A stretch of DNA of 64,000 bases from a virus. This document shows, one piece after another, positions 26,766-35,701 of the stretch. Location of the stretch: IMG/VR virus record IMGVR_UViG_3300030328_001739, positions 1 to 64,000 of that record; one strand, 5' to 3'. Both the position numbers and the translations under genes were made by a program. Under the pieces are notes generated by a model. The model searched no databases and had not been told where the DNA came from. It saw nothing but the letters and a program-made list of their open reading frames with translations. Each line of letters begins with the position of its first letter. Within the stretch, counting starts at the first letter, position 1.

Positions 26766-27983
26766 TTAATCCCACCCTTCCGGTTCGCCTTCTTCGTTGC
26801 CATCATCATGTTCTATGGTTGTTGGTACTAGACTATCTATAACAGACCAACCTGTTATAGACATTCTACCATCACCATCTCTACCCATCCAACCTTGACC
26901 TATTACCATCATAGTTGAACCGACACCAAAGTCAAGATACCTTTCTTGAGACTTAGGAACCCAAAGTTCTAGAGGCATAGACAAACTAGTATAATCCAAA
27001 TCGCCAAGTGTAACAACGAAACCACCTCTGTCTTGAGGGTCTATATGTAACACTTCTAATCTAGCAGCACACAAAGCATCCCATTTCTCTTTATCTCCTA
27101 ATCCACCTACATAGGATTCAATAGAATCTAAACCTTCTAATGGTGTAATACCTAAACTACCTAAGTCCCATTCATGCGGGGCATTAGGCCACATATTAGC
27201 AACATTAGCATCGTCATTCCATGTACTCAAGTCTGCTTTTAGATATAATCTATCTCCATTAGCATTAGGTTTACCTGCTATAAAACCAGTTGTGAGTGTT
27301 GGGAAGGAAGCCCTGCTTAACTTACCACTCGCATATACTTTCATCAAAGTAGGTGCGGTTTCTGTACCTCTCTTCCTCCCTAAGAATAGAGAAATCCTTT
27401 CAGGCTCAGATAAAGGTCTTGGTTGACCGTATCTGTAATTTGAGTTACCGTTAGGGAATACAGGCATACTATTATTCCATACGCAACAAAATATAGTGCC
27501 ATCGTTTAGAGTCATAGTGTGTTTAGGTAGGTTAGCAACAGGCGTTTGATTAGTCTGTCCTGCTTCAAAGGGTTGTTTGGCAACCAAAGTAGGATTAGCA
27601 GTTCGTAAGTACCCACCATCACCTTTAGGTGTGTATAACATAACTTGCCCGCTAGCAACTAAGTTTTCTCTGCCTGATTCATCTAAAGTATTTAGCAACC
27701 CTGCTGTCTTTTTATAAGACAATTCAGCGAAGTCTTTTGCTCTTGGTACACTTAGGAATACGCCTTCGTATTCTTCTAATCCACTTCGACTTAGTGCCAT
27801 TGATTTCTTTCTTACAGTAGTAGAAGCCATTCTGAGACAAAGAGTATTAGCCTCTTCATCTGTTTTCCCCGCAGCAATAAATCCTGCGTGGTTGCTTTCT
27901 TTTACCGTAGCATGGGCGTTCATTAGTTCTTCAACCGAGCAACCTATATTGCCCGCAATTTTTTGTATCATCTCTTCTAACAT
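26766..27983 (-). CDS. Putative single-stranded DNA-binding (RPA-like) protein, 405 aa
   Basis: The N-terminal roughly 40 residues are helical (EMIQKIAGNIGCSVEELMNAH). The middle and C-terminal parts contain beta-barrel-like segments ending with DFGVGSTMMVIGQGWMG and MSITGWSVIDS, typical of an OB fold. The last 15 residues are acidic (EHDDGNEEGEPEGWD), like the protein-binding tails of SSB proteins. It is placed between the clamp loader and the RecA-like ATPase. No direct family match can be claimed; the call rests on fold pattern, tail and context. Confidence 0.5.
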   Translation of the reverse strand: MLEEMIQKIAGNIGCSVEELMNAHATVKESNHAGFIAAGKTDEEANTLCLRMASTTVRKKSMALSRSGLEEYEGVFLSVPRAKDFAELSYKKTAGLLNTLDESGRENLVASGQVMLYTPKGDGGYLRTANPTLVAKQPFEAGQTNQTPVANLPKHTMTLNDGTIFCCVWNNSMPVFPNGNSNYRYGQPRPLSEPERISLFLGRKRGTETAPTLMKVYASGKLSRASFPTLTTGFIAGKPNANGDRLYLKADLSTWNDDANVANMWPNAPHEWDLGSLGITPLEGLDSIESYVGGLGDKEKWDALCAARLEVLHIDPQDRGGFVVTLGDLDYTSLSMPLELWVPKSQERYLDFGVGSTMMVIGQGWMGRDGDGRMSITGWSVIDSLVPTTIEHDDGNEEGEPEGWD

Positions 27984-27989
27984 ATTAGT

Positions 27990-28937
27990 TCACCTTTCTG
28001 TTGTAGTAGTCTCTCCTGTACCCCATCTCCCTATAAACCCTGCACATAACATAGAGCAAAAAGACCATTTGACAATTTCATCTAGCACACCATTTATACA
28101 ATCACGCTCTGAAATTATAGCCGCCTCTGTAACTTTCATTTTTGATTCGGCACTTGCTTCACTATTTATGGCGTATTCAAATATACTTCTAACCGTCTTT
28201 CTAACATCACGACCTAGCAACAAAGCAACAGCAGATTCCACATCTCTATCACGGAAACAGAGTTGTAAAAATAATTTATGGTTCATACTATCATCATTTA
28301 ATTCGAGGGTAAATGCCTCTCTCATATCTTCGGGTACACACGACAGGGCTTGTAATGTATTTATCGCACTTCTCAAATCCCCCTTGTTGCTTTTTATTAT
28401 TCTCCTAGTCCAGTTTTCTTCTAGTGCTAAACTCTCTAAGGTTGCTATATGTCTTATTATATGACTCATCCAATCATAATCTATCGGACTAAAATGTCTA
28501 ACTGCTACTCTTGACTTTATCCAACTAGAAACTTTGCTTATATCATTACAAGTTAAAATAAATATACCATCTGTGTTCTCTATTACACCTTTCAATGCCG
28601 ATTGAGCAGCAGAAGTTAGTTGGTCTGCCTCATCAAGTAAGAACACAAGTTTACCACCTCCGTTGCTAAGTGGGATAATTTCTTCTTCTACGAACTCTAT
28701 ACCCCTCATTCTTTTGGTGGATGCGTTGAACTCATGTATAGGCCAACCTAGTTCGTTAGCAAATGCTCTAGCAACAGTAGTCTTCCCTGTACCTGCTTCT
28801 GCACTATGAAACAAGTAATGTTGAGGACTACCTTCTCCTGCTGCAATAGCGGTTAACTCTACTATTACTGAGTCTTGACCGCCTATGTTTTCTAATCTAG
28901 TTGGTCGGTATTTCTCGGACCAAACGGTCTTTAACAT
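27990..28937 (-). CDS. rfcS: Replication factor C small subunit (clamp-loader ATPase), 315 aa
   Basis: It is an AAA+ clamp loader with WSEKYRPTRLENIGGQ at the N-terminus (RFC box), Walker A AEAGTGKTT near residue 46, Walker B LVFLLDEAD near 97, and the SRC motif in IKSRVAVRHF near 143. The C-terminal collar region is shortened but present. It would load the viral PCNA onto primed DNA. No large subunit gene is visible, so it may act as a homo-oligomer or with host RFC-L. Its 3' end contains a TATA-like motif (28031-28039). Confidence 0.95.
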   Translation of the reverse strand: MLKTVWSEKYRPTRLENIGGQDSVIVELTAIAAGEGSPQHYLFHSAEAGTGKTTVARAFANELGWPIHEFNASTKRMRGIEFVEEEIIPLSNGGGKLVFLLDEADQLTSAAQSALKGVIENTDGIFILTCNDISKVSSWIKSRVAVRHFSPIDYDWMSHIIRHIATLESLALEENWTRRIIKSNKGDLRSAINTLQALSCVPEDMREAFTLELNDDSMNHKLFLQLCFRDRDVESAVALLLGRDVRKTVRSIFEYAINSEASAESKMKVTEAAIISERDCINGVLDEIVKWSFCSMLCAGFIGRWGTGETTTTER

Positions 28938-28939
28938 AT

Positions 28940-29548
28940 TTATTCCTCATCCCAAAACCCACTTTTAGACATCCACATAAGAGTCCACTTCCCCAACTGT
29001 TCGGGCGTAGCACTACCACTATCTAATGATAATACCTTTGAAGGGTATGCCGACTCTGCTAATGTTAAATTAGTGGGGTCTATATTATTCTCACTAGGGT
29101 GTAGCAACGCATCTGCTGATGCTCCCCTTTCTAACAAAATATCTTCATCACATGATAGTCTGACAATATAACCACCGTGATTCATTATGTATTCTATTTC
29201 GTTTACATACCTAACGTCATCAATAAACACTACATCTACATCTTGGTAGTTGTTCTTTACATCGGTTGCTAGTTGTTCCACCCAATAATCAGTATCTATT
29301 AGTGTTCTCTTACCATGACCGAAGGCTTGTAATATAGGTCTTATTGTACCTTTATCTGCTGCTTCCAACCTTAGAAGTTCGTTCATAGGAACTGATTCAT
29401 GGGGGAAGAATGAATTAGCAACCTCTTGTCTCACATACGTTGCGAAAGATAGCACCTCTGTTTCACAATAATTAGCCAAACGATTAGCCAATGTGGTTTT
29501 ACCACTACGCATCTTTCCTGTTATACCTATAATAATTGGTTTGTTCAT
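28940..29548 (-). CDS. Deoxynucleoside monophosphate kinase-like P-loop protein, 202 aa
   Basis: The N-terminus has GITGKMRSGKTTLANRL (P-loop GKMRSGKT at residues about 10-17). Later come VDVVFIDDVRYVNE (Walker B-like) and VRLSCDE with an arginine-containing lid (ERGAS), as in phage dNMP kinases and dephospho-CoA kinase-like proteins. It would phosphorylate dNMPs for viral replication. A TATA box lies 31 nt upstream of its ATG at the end of the preceding gene. Confidence 0.75.
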   Translation of the reverse strand: MNKPIIIGITGKMRSGKTTLANRLANYCETEVLSFATYVRQEVANSFFPHESVPMNELLRLEAADKGTIRPILQAFGHGKRTLIDTDYWVEQLATDVKNNYQDVDVVFIDDVRYVNEIEYIMNHGGYIVRLSCDEDILLERGASADALLHPSENNIDPTNLTLAESAYPSKVLSLDSGSATPEQLGKWTLMWMSKSGFWDEE

Positions 29549-29570
29549 ATCTTATATGGCAGACTATTCT

Positions 29571-29581
29571 CCCTATAAACC
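29571..29581 (-). promoter_or_regulatory. TATA box upstream of the kinase gene
   Basis: Minus-strand GGTTTATAGGGAG spans the stop codon of the preceding gene. TTTATAG begins at 29579, 31 nt before the ATG at 29548. Confidence 0.45.
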
Positions 29582-29974
29582 CTTAATACAATGTAAACAT
29601 ATTTCGCTGTTTTTAGGTAGTATTCTATGCTTACCACATTGAGGACATCTCTGTGCTAACTTCCTTTCAGCAGCAGTCATACATGACATTGGCCTTGTTT
29701 GTTCTATTTCTTCTTTGTTTGTTATCAAATCTCTTTTGACATCGAAGACCATGTGTTTAGTTTTGTTCCCATTTAACTTTTCAACTTTAGCGAAACCAAC
29801 CGATTCCAACTGAACATTTTTAGCGAGTACACTAGACAAACTATTGTCGCTAGGGACTTCTCTTAAAGACCTTAATTCGGCCAACTGCTCTGCAATTTGT
29901 GTTCTTGTTAATGCACCTTTGTCGAACAATATATCAACAACCAAGCGTCTAAGTCGCCTGTTGTTAGCACTCAT
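29573..29974 (-). CDS. Winged-helix protein with C-terminal zinc ribbon, 133 aa
   Basis: The N-terminal roughly 80 residues form a winged helix (LTRTQIAEQLAELRSL, then SLSSVLAKNVQLE). The C-terminus has CPQC and CLHC knuckles. There is no ribosome site before ATG 29974, but the upstream sequence is rich in TATA-like elements (AATATACC about 29 nt upstream), suggesting a leaderless mRNA and a promoter for the clamp-loader part of the block. It is likely a transcription regulator. Confidence 0.65.
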   Translation of the reverse strand: MSANNRRLRRLVVDILFDKGALTRTQIAEQLAELRSLREVPSDNSLSSVLAKNVQLESVGFAKVEKLNGNKTKHMVFDVKRDLITNKEEIEQTRPMSCMTAAERKLAQRCPQCGKHRILPKNSEICLHCIKGL

Positions 29975-30002
29975 GCGGTATATACTATAAAGTATAGGTA
30001 TA

Positions 30003-30218
30003 TTATTGGTTGCTAAATGCGGCAGCCCAAGTCATATCATAATGTTCAGTATTTACTTCATATTCTTCCTGTGTTTCTAACTCTACTTGATTCCATTTTA
30101 CAGAGAAACCATTTGTTCTGATAAACAATTTTATCCACCATATAGTAAAAGGTACTATTAGATATGATATAAAGAATACCATAATACTAATCCAACAAGC
30201 AGCACTACCTACGGCCAT
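30003..30218 (-). CDS. Small membrane protein, 71 aa
   Basis: Residues about 7-31 form a long hydrophobic segment (CWISIMVFFISYLIVPFTIWW), followed by a polar C-terminal tail. The ATG has GGTAGGTGAT upstream and overlaps the preceding gene. A membrane tether for replication or an early lysis-related function is possible, but neither is supported by a motif. Confidence 0.6.
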   Translation of the reverse strand: MAVGSAACWISIMVFFISYLIVPFTIWWIKLFIRTNGFSVKWNQVELETQEEYEVNTEHYDMTWAAAFSNQ

Positions 30219-30865
30219 TGAACATCACCTACCTCTTGTATCCTTTTCTTCACACCTTTAGGTAATAAGTCGGGAGCAACAATTCTCAGTTCGTTAGCAA
30301 CCTCTTCATTGTTTCTAATTATAAAATCAATCCACTTATCCCCCTCTCTAAAGAGAGGATGTGAAATATCTTTTCTTTTGTTCTTCTTCTGTTTAGCAAC
30401 AGTAATTGATTTGGGTTCGATACCGTAAGCAAACAAGGCTCTAACGTATTGGTCCGGTAGGACCATGTTAGACCTAGCAACCAATCTCCATAATCTGTAA
30501 TCTACTATATTTTTGGTAGCCTCAAGAAGATAGGGAATTGGTACAAACTTTAATCTTTTGAATAAGGTCAATCTGTGTGGGAATACGAATACCCCTTTGA
30601 TAATAGAAGATAGGTCGTTGCTTTGTTTCTTCCAGTCAACTAATATGTTAGGAGAACTACTGAACTTTGGCTTTCTTTTAGGTGTTACAACCAAACGATA
30701 CTCTACCAACGGAGCAAGCAACTTGGCTTCTGATTCTGACATCGTGCCATTCAAAACATATGTTACCCCTATACCTGTCGGGGGGTATTTTAGCAACCCT
30801 TCCATATAGACAGTTTCGCCTTCTGTGTACTTATCGGGTGTGTTCGTGTATATTATTACGCCCAT
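30209..30865 (-). CDS. Unknown early protein, 218 aa
   Basis: The protein starts MGVIIYTNTPDKYTEGETVY and has a mixed alpha/beta pattern with a central basic segment (VAKQKKNKRKDISHP). The C-terminal helix is followed by KGVKKRIQEVGDV. It has about the size of clamp-loader delta-type or helicase-loader proteins, but no catalytic motif is visible and I cannot assign a family. It lies among winged-helix genes in the replication block. Confidence 0.6.
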   Translation of the reverse strand: MGVIIYTNTPDKYTEGETVYMEGLLKYPPTGIGVTYVLNGTMSESEAKLLAPLVEYRLVVTPKRKPKFSSSPNILVDWKKQSNDLSSIIKGVFVFPHRLTLFKRLKFVPIPYLLEATKNIVDYRLWRLVARSNMVLPDQYVRALFAYGIEPKSITVAKQKKNKRKDISHPLFREGDKWIDFIIRNNEEVANELRIVAPDLLPKGVKKRIQEVGDVQWP

Positions 30866-31094
30866 TTTCTAACCTCCTGTAAATCTTAATGCCTAGTTTT
30901 CTTTTTGATTCTAACATACCTTTAGCCTCTAATCCAGTTAATATTCTAGATACCGAGAATACAGTCAAACCACCTCTAGGTTGTGTATTCATCTCGGATG
31001 CTAGGTCTAATAATTCACTTGCTGTAAACCACTCACTTCTAGCCCATTCCTCTATTGCTTTTCTAACTGCTCTCTGTCTGTAAATCTTCGCCAT
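30831..31094 (-). CDS. Winged-helix DNA-binding protein, 87 aa
   Basis: The compact basic protein has a helix (AVRKAIEEWARSEWFTASELLDL), a recognition helix (FSVSRILTGLEAKGML) and a wing (KRKLGIKIYRRLE). It overlaps both neighbours, as is usual in this operon. It is probably a regulator of early genes. Confidence 0.6.
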   Translation of the reverse strand: MAKIYRQRAVRKAIEEWARSEWFTASELLDLASEMNTQPRGGLTVFSVSRILTGLEAKGMLESKRKLGIKIYRRLENGRNNIHEHTR

Positions 31095-31383
31095 CTTCGT
31101 TACCTTCCTCGGGGATTATTGAGAAGGGGTCATGGATATAAACCCATCCCATGAATCTAGACCATTGTGCTTGTGATAAGTTCCATATCTCTTTTACGGC
31201 AGCAGCAGATACTCTGTATCTACCACTATACCATTGATACCCACCTGTGGATAATATACAAACCAAACCATCATCTATCATTCTTTCTACTATCTTTGGA
31301 AACTCGGTCTTTGGTATTGGTCTAGCAATTAATTGATTAAAATGTGGTCGCCATTTTATTCTCTCTCCTGCTTCGTTATTCAT
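31063..31383 (-). CDS. Unknown winged-helix-like early protein, 106 aa
   Basis: The helical start (FPKIVERMIDDGLVCIL) followed by a beta-hairpin (GGYQWYSGRYRVSA) resembles a winged helix, and the C-terminus is acidic (EEGNEDGEDLQTE). It overlaps the genes on both sides. The function is unknown. Confidence 0.5.
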   Translation of the reverse strand: MNNEAGERIKWRPHFNQLIARPIPKTEFPKIVERMIDDGLVCILSTGGYQWYSGRYRVSAAAVKEIWNLSQAQWSRFMGWVYIHDPFSIIPEEGNEDGEDLQTESS

Positions 31384-32000
31384 TCTATAACCTCAAAGTC
31401 TACTTCCATAGTAGGGGCTTTCAGAGCAGCCAGTCTCAATTCCATTTGGTTTAGCAACAAGGGTTCATTTCTAAGAACATCTACTAAGATACCCATAACC
31501 CCGTTTATTTGTTGGTGTGCTAGCAACAACTGTGAATCAACACCTATCTCTTTCTTCAAAGTACCAATGAGTTTTAGGTTTGTGTTTGCGGCAGCAACCA
31601 ATTTCGTTGCTTCCCCTATCCACTCTCTAGAAATACCTTCCTCATCTTTCTTTTGCTCCCATTCATCCAACCAAGAGTTGATTCTTGAAAACACATCTTC
31701 GGCCATATCTAGGGTTGTTATACTATCATCACGCAGTTTTTCTACCCTCTCTGCCTCTTTAGCATCATATTCTATATGCTCATTCATATGTTCTGTAATG
31801 ATACCATTAGACCAACCATGCTTCTCTTCTAGGAATGCAGGGGATTGTGTACCATTAGCAACGACATACTCAATATCCTTTCTTTGTACGTGGTTACACA
31901 TAGGACATTCAGGACTTTCTAAGACCCACTTTAGTGTTGTAATTACCAACGGGTCTTCTTCATACGCCAACCTTTGCTCTATCAACCATTTCGATTTCAT
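31380..32000 (-). CDS. Putative DNA-binding protein, small-terminase-like layout, 206 aa
   Basis: The N-terminus has CPMC plus NHVQRKDIE and a HGWSNGIITEHMNEHIEY segment, similar to the zinc/HTH start of some tailed-virus small terminase subunits. The rest is a long amphipathic helical region (about residues 85-190) suited to oligomerisation. It is far from the large terminase gene (49840) and lies in the early block, so an early HTH regulator is also possible. Confidence 0.45.
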   Translation of the reverse strand: MKSKWLIEQRLAYEEDPLVITTLKWVLESPECPMCNHVQRKDIEYVVANGTQSPAFLEEKHGWSNGIITEHMNEHIEYDAKEAERVEKLRDDSITTLDMAEDVFSRINSWLDEWEQKKDEEGISREWIGEATKLVAAANTNLKLIGTLKKEIGVDSQLLLAHQQINGVMGILVDVLRNEPLLLNQMELRLAALKAPTMEVDFEVIE

Positions 32001-32320
32001 TACTCTTCCTCCGTACAGGCATCACATAAACCAGTAAATAGGTTGGTGGTATACTCACCACAGGTTTCACAACGCTTTTTTATTCTACCACTCATTTCTT
32101 TCACATCCCAAAGAGAGACACCGTTGCTATTCTTTTCTAAAACCATAAACCGTTTATCTATCCTTAATATCATGGCTAGTTCCATTACACTAGGTATATT
32201 ACGATACTTCTTACCATAACTACTTCTTACGTTGTCTATTAACTCTATCGCAGTAGTAGCACCTTTCTTTTTTATGTATTCTTCACATGAGTTTACAAAG
32301 TTCACTCTCTTCTTCTTCAA
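32000..32320 (-). CDS. Helix-rich protein with C-terminal zinc ribbon, 106 aa
   Basis: A winged-helix-like N-terminal part (TTAIELIDNVRSSYGKKYR, then SVMELAMILRIDKRF) is followed by CETC and CDAC knuckles. This is the same plan as the 29573 gene. It overlaps the helicase gene upstream by four bases, so it may be co-translated with it. Confidence 0.6.
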   Translation of the reverse strand: MKKKRVNFVNSCEEYIKKKGATTAIELIDNVRSSYGKKYRNIPSVMELAMILRIDKRFMVLEKNSNGVSLWDVKEMSGRIKKRCETCGEYTTNLFTGLCDACTEEE

Positions 32321-33651
32321 TTACCGTTCCCCCAACTAGCATAGTGTTCATCAGGTTCAGGTTGCTTTTCTCCTATCCTACAAGCAACACCCCTACGGCC
32401 TCTTTTACCAACGACCTTTGGTGTATGTTCTTCATACCAAGATTCCCCAATCAAGTTTTCTTCCACCCATCTTTTCGCACTTTGGTAATCACCGTTGGTA
32501 ATTATCCTAGCAATCTCTTTCAATAATGTTGACTTAGGAATATCTTGATTCCAATACATTGATTTAATCAAAGCAACGTCAGCATCCATTACTGTCCTTC
32601 TCATGTTAAGTGATTGCATCAGTATAAGAGATAATCTATCATCTATATCTACAAGCAACGGCTCTCCGCCTTTGTACTCAGGTTGCATCATAGCATAACC
32701 AATTGCTAACCTTCTAAATAAATCAGCCTCGAAGGAACGAACAGTATCTCTCAGCACCCACTCTTCAAATCTAGGCGAGAACATCACACTAGTAGGGGGA
32801 TTAAGTACAGCGTCTTCCATCCTTTTGTAGAACCAACCTCTCATTTCCATAGCCTTAGTTGCTAACTCTGCTCTTTCTTTCGGGGTCATTCTAGCCTGTT
32901 TGTTCTGTGCTATCTTATATTCTAACTCTATTTTAGGAGACATTTCTATCTCTATGATGAAGAATCTTCTATCTAATCCTGATTCTAACTCAAACCTAGC
33001 AGGTTGCGTACCCGCCCAACAAGTGTATCGTGTGTTATATCTAACCCAACCATGTCTCATACCTTTGTTGACACGCCCACTATCCAAACTAGTTAGCAAC
33101 TGATTTTTCATATCCATGCTGTGGTCTTTCTTAGTAGCATCAGTAAGGGATGAAAACTCTTCAAAACCTAAGAACCCACCACATAACTCTCTAGCAACTG
33201 GCCTACCCGCAACGTAACCATCTTCGTTAACACTACCAAATAGACCTGCTTCTGTTATTGAGTTAGCACCAATCATAGTTCTAAATCCTATACCATTGAA
33301 ACCTTCGGGATTCCATATCAGGCCTGTACCTTCTGCTAAAAACAAATCAATCAACACATTCTTTCCTGAACCCTTCTTACCACGCATGAGTATGTGAACC
33401 CTAGTGTCTGCTAATCTAGACATCGGTGTATAGATTGGGGGGTTGTCGTGTCGCAACGGACAGTTAGGGATAGAGAAGTAACCATCTACTGGGTCTTCTA
33501 CTGTGAAGTCGCAACGGGAACACTTGTTTATTGCATTGAAAATATGCGCCCCTATACTACAAATGAATATGGGTAGTTTATCATCTACTGCGACATAGTG
33601 GTTAGCATCACAAAAGGATTGTAAATCATCGTATATATCTACATCACTCAA
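32317..33651 (-). CDS. MCM-like AAA+ replicative helicase, 444 aa
   Basis: The N-terminus has a zinc-finger-like pair (CSRC near residue 38 and a later C...H). The AAA+ core has RVHILMRGKKGSGKN (Walker A), GGFLGFEEFSSL (Walker B, FEEF), a sensor segment CWAGTQP and an arginine-containing GLDRRFF, the MCM/archaeal-virus helicase pattern. The C-terminus has a winged-helix-like part (PKSTLLKEIARIITNGDY). It would unwind DNA ahead of the polymerase. The start is TTG 33651, overlapping the preceding stop (TTGA), with GGAGG upstream. Confidence 0.85.
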   Translation of the reverse strand: MSDVDIYDDLQSFCDANHYVAVDDKLPIFICSIGAHIFNAINKCSRCDFTVEDPVDGYFSIPNCPLRHDNPPIYTPMSRLADTRVHILMRGKKGSGKNVLIDLFLAEGTGLIWNPEGFNGIGFRTMIGANSITEAGLFGSVNEDGYVAGRPVARELCGGFLGFEEFSSLTDATKKDHSMDMKNQLLTSLDSGRVNKGMRHGWVRYNTRYTCWAGTQPARFELESGLDRRFFIIEIEMSPKIELEYKIAQNKQARMTPKERAELATKAMEMRGWFYKRMEDAVLNPPTSVMFSPRFEEWVLRDTVRSFEADLFRRLAIGYAMMQPEYKGGEPLLVDIDDRLSLILMQSLNMRRTVMDADVALIKSMYWNQDIPKSTLLKEIARIITNGDYQSAKRWVEENLIGESWYEEHTPKVVGKRGRRGVACRIGEKQPEPDEHYASWGNGN

Positions 33652-34385
33652 GAGAACATTCCTCCACTAGATACGTCTTGTTTATTCACTATGCCGGAAA
33701 TCATATCAACTTCCGATTCGTGTTGGTCGTATAAATCTTGTGCTTTTTCTATATCTACACTTAACTCTAATATCTCAAACAGACCAACGCCATCAGCAAA
33801 CATTTGTTGACTCATAATATTATCCAAAGATGCCTTGAACATAACAATATCAGTCTGTATTCCTCTTAACCTAGCCAACCAACTTGTCATAAAAGCAAAC
33901 AACGGTAGCACATCTTTACTATCTTCATCGTTATACCAATCTCCAAACTTCCACGTACTAAAAGTACAGTCGGATTTACTTATCAACGAAACAGGTTCTT
34001 TAGTGTATATAGAAGAGGTCATCACAAGGAAGGAATCAACATCTGTTTTATCCATTATTGATTCTATTGTTTCTCTAACAACGGGATAACCAAACAACCA
34101 ATGATTACCAGTAGTTATAGGGTGAAACCCTCTAAAGTTGACTATGAGTTGGTTGCCAATTTGGTGTATTGTTGTTCCGATTATCGCATCGGACATAAAG
34201 AAAGGTTTTGTTCTATCCAACTTGGAGAAAACGGTTGCTTTCAATTCCGCCTTTTCTTCAACTGATTCAACTAATATGTTGGGAATAGGACACGGTTCTT
34301 GTGAGCAGAGTACGATAACTCTATGAATATCCCCTTCTATCTCCGATTCCCAATAAATATCAACATCGTTTGCGGTTTCTCTCAT
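33648..34385 (-). CDS. Unknown early protein next to the helicase, 245 aa
   Basis: It is an alpha/beta protein with a segment (FFMSDAIIGTTIHQIGNQLIV, then HPITTGNHWLFGYPVVRE) that vaguely recalls PAC2-type proteasome-assembly chaperone folds. I would not press this. The tight coupling to the helicase by TTGA overlap suggests a helicase-associated role such as loading. No catalytic motif was found. Confidence 0.55.
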   Translation of the reverse strand: MRETANDVDIYWESEIEGDIHRVIVLCSQEPCPIPNILVESVEEKAELKATVFSKLDRTKPFFMSDAIIGTTIHQIGNQLIVNFRGFHPITTGNHWLFGYPVVRETIESIMDKTDVDSFLVMTSSIYTKEPVSLISKSDCTFSTWKFGDWYNDEDSKDVLPLFAFMTSWLARLRGIQTDIVMFKASLDNIMSQQMFADGVGLFEILELSVDIEKAQDLYDQHESEVDMISGIVNKQDVSSGGMFS

Positions 34386-34726
34386 TCTAACATCCTCTCC
34401 TCTATTAACTCTCTAAGGAACTTCGGATATTTTTTTGGGTTAGTTTTTGATTTGATTGCTCTTTCTACCACTACATCTATTGGTCTAGCCTCCCAGTATG
34501 CGTAGCCATTAACAAAACCTACATTCTCAAACAACAAACTGGCAGCCATTATTCCTCCCAGTCTCATAGCAGTAGTACCATGATTCTGACCCTTCGTATG
34601 TGTAGGGTTAGGATGTCGGTATGAGTTATACCAATCAGCCAATTCATTACTGTGCTTTGCTTCATTTTGTTCGGCCAAGTAATGGTATACAGTAGCCTGA
34701 ACTCTCTTAGTCTGTCCTCTTGCCAT
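34382..34726 (-). CDS. Small DNA-binding-type protein, first gene of the helicase operon, 114 aa
   Basis: I place the start at ATG 34726 (MARGQTKRVQ) because the TATA box GGTTTATATGG begins 29 nt upstream; the in-frame ATG at 34750 lies within that TATA box. The protein is basic, with helices (VQATVYHYLAEQNEAKHSNELADWY) resembling a winged helix, and a C-terminal helix rich in Lys and Glu. It leads the operon that contains the helicase and sits downstream of a duplicated 150-bp element. Confidence 0.6.
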   Translation of the reverse strand: MARGQTKRVQATVYHYLAEQNEAKHSNELADWYNSYRHPNPTHTKGQNHGTTAMRLGGIMAASLLFENVGFVNGYAYWEARPIDVVVERAIKSKTNPKKYPKFLRELIEERMLE

Positions 34727-34743
34727 ATACCTCGGTCTACTAC

Positions 34744-34757
34744 TCTCCATATAAACC
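34744..34757 (-). promoter_or_regulatory. TATA box, leaderless promoter of the helicase operon
   Basis: Minus-strand GGTTTATATGGAGAG. TTTATATG begins at 34755, 29 nt before ATG 34726. A repeated AT-rich element (34762-34910) lies directly upstream. Confidence 0.55.
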
Positions 34758-34761
34758 GAAG

Positions 34762-34910
34762 TATTCTTTTTATTGTTTTTAGTTAATTTAATACAAATTA
34801 CTTCCTACCAGTAAGTCCTTTTTTTTATTCTTTCAATACTTCAATAGATGTATTTGAGATTAGTCCCTTATAATACTCTCAAAATATCCCATAGAGAATA
34901 GAAAGAATTA
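34762..34910 (-). repeat. Duplicated AT-rich promoter-proximal element, copy 1
   Basis: The 149-bp element lies directly upstream of a leaderless promoter. It shares TATTCTTTTT, AATACAAATTACTT and TTTATTCTTTCAATACT in the same order and spacing, plus a diverged AAAATATCCCATAGAG block, with the inverse complement of 52889-53034. Candidate roles are operator, enhancer or replication origin. No gene lies inside 34751-34926. Confidence 0.65.
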
Positions 34911-34926
34911 GAAAACCGTTGTACTG

Positions 34927-35661
34927 TTAGCCTTTAATTTGGTTTTCTTTTTGTTGAAGTAATAAAAAGAATGATTCATTCTCTAACAAATCTATTTCTT
35001 CATCGAACATATTATTTCTAATAATCAACGATTCCCCTACGTCTTTTTGTTCCTTTAGTTTCTCTACCGTAGCAACAACGTACCGTTGTGCGTCATCTAC
35101 ATTGGTGTATAACTTTCCTAGAAACGGCCTAATACCTAAGCCCATAGTATAACAGAAGTACATCCGATTGTTACGCTGGTTAGTTTCCAGCATAGCAACA
35201 TAATAGGTTCCAGCATCATGTAGAGTAAGTTCCGCCAATCCAATATACGTTTTGCTATTTACTGGGATATTAGAAATTGGTTTAGCAACCACCTTTGCTA
35301 ATCCATTTTCATCAACTCTAAATCCAATAAAAGGTGTTTTGCTTTCGATAACGAACCAAGCAACCTCTTCTAGAAACGACATCGTTTCTTCGTCATAGAA
35401 CTCATATCCTTTCATTACTGAGTTTATTGGTATTCTAGGTAGTTGGGGTTGTATAGCATCTAAGAAATCCCAAACAGCAGTATATCCTACTAATTTTAGC
35501 AACGTATCTCCAGTCTTTAATGTCAGATAAGGTGAGAATCTTCTCCTTCTCCTGTATTCTTTGGTATTAGATACCTTTCTCCATGCCTTGAAATCTACTA
35601 CTTCTATTAGTTCGGGTGTAGTTAAAACGAAATCTCCTCCGAATAGCAACGGATGTCTCAT
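34927..35661 (-). CDS. Unknown early protein, 244 aa
   Basis: It is a mixed alpha/beta protein with a very basic YRRRRRF segment near residue 40 and a final acidic helical tail (FDEEIDLLENES). It starts at ATG 35661 with AGAGATATAT upstream. It is the first gene after a structured leader region (35702-35794), so it may be controlled by it. No family is recognised. Confidence 0.6.
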   Translation of the reverse strand: MRHPLLFGGDFVLTTPELIEVVDFKAWRKVSNTKEYRRRRRFSPYLTLKTGDTLLKLVGYTAVWDFLDAIQPQLPRIPINSVMKGYEFYDEETMSFLEEVAWFVIESKTPFIGFRVDENGLAKVVAKPISNIPVNSKTYIGLAELTLHDAGTYYVAMLETNQRNNRMYFCYTMGLGIRPFLGKLYTNVDDAQRYVVATVEKLKEQKDVGESLIIRNNMFDEEIDLLENESFFLLLQQKENQIKG

Positions 35662-35701
35662 ATATATCTCTAGGATATGCTAATACTTCAAGTGTTTGTT
35701 G

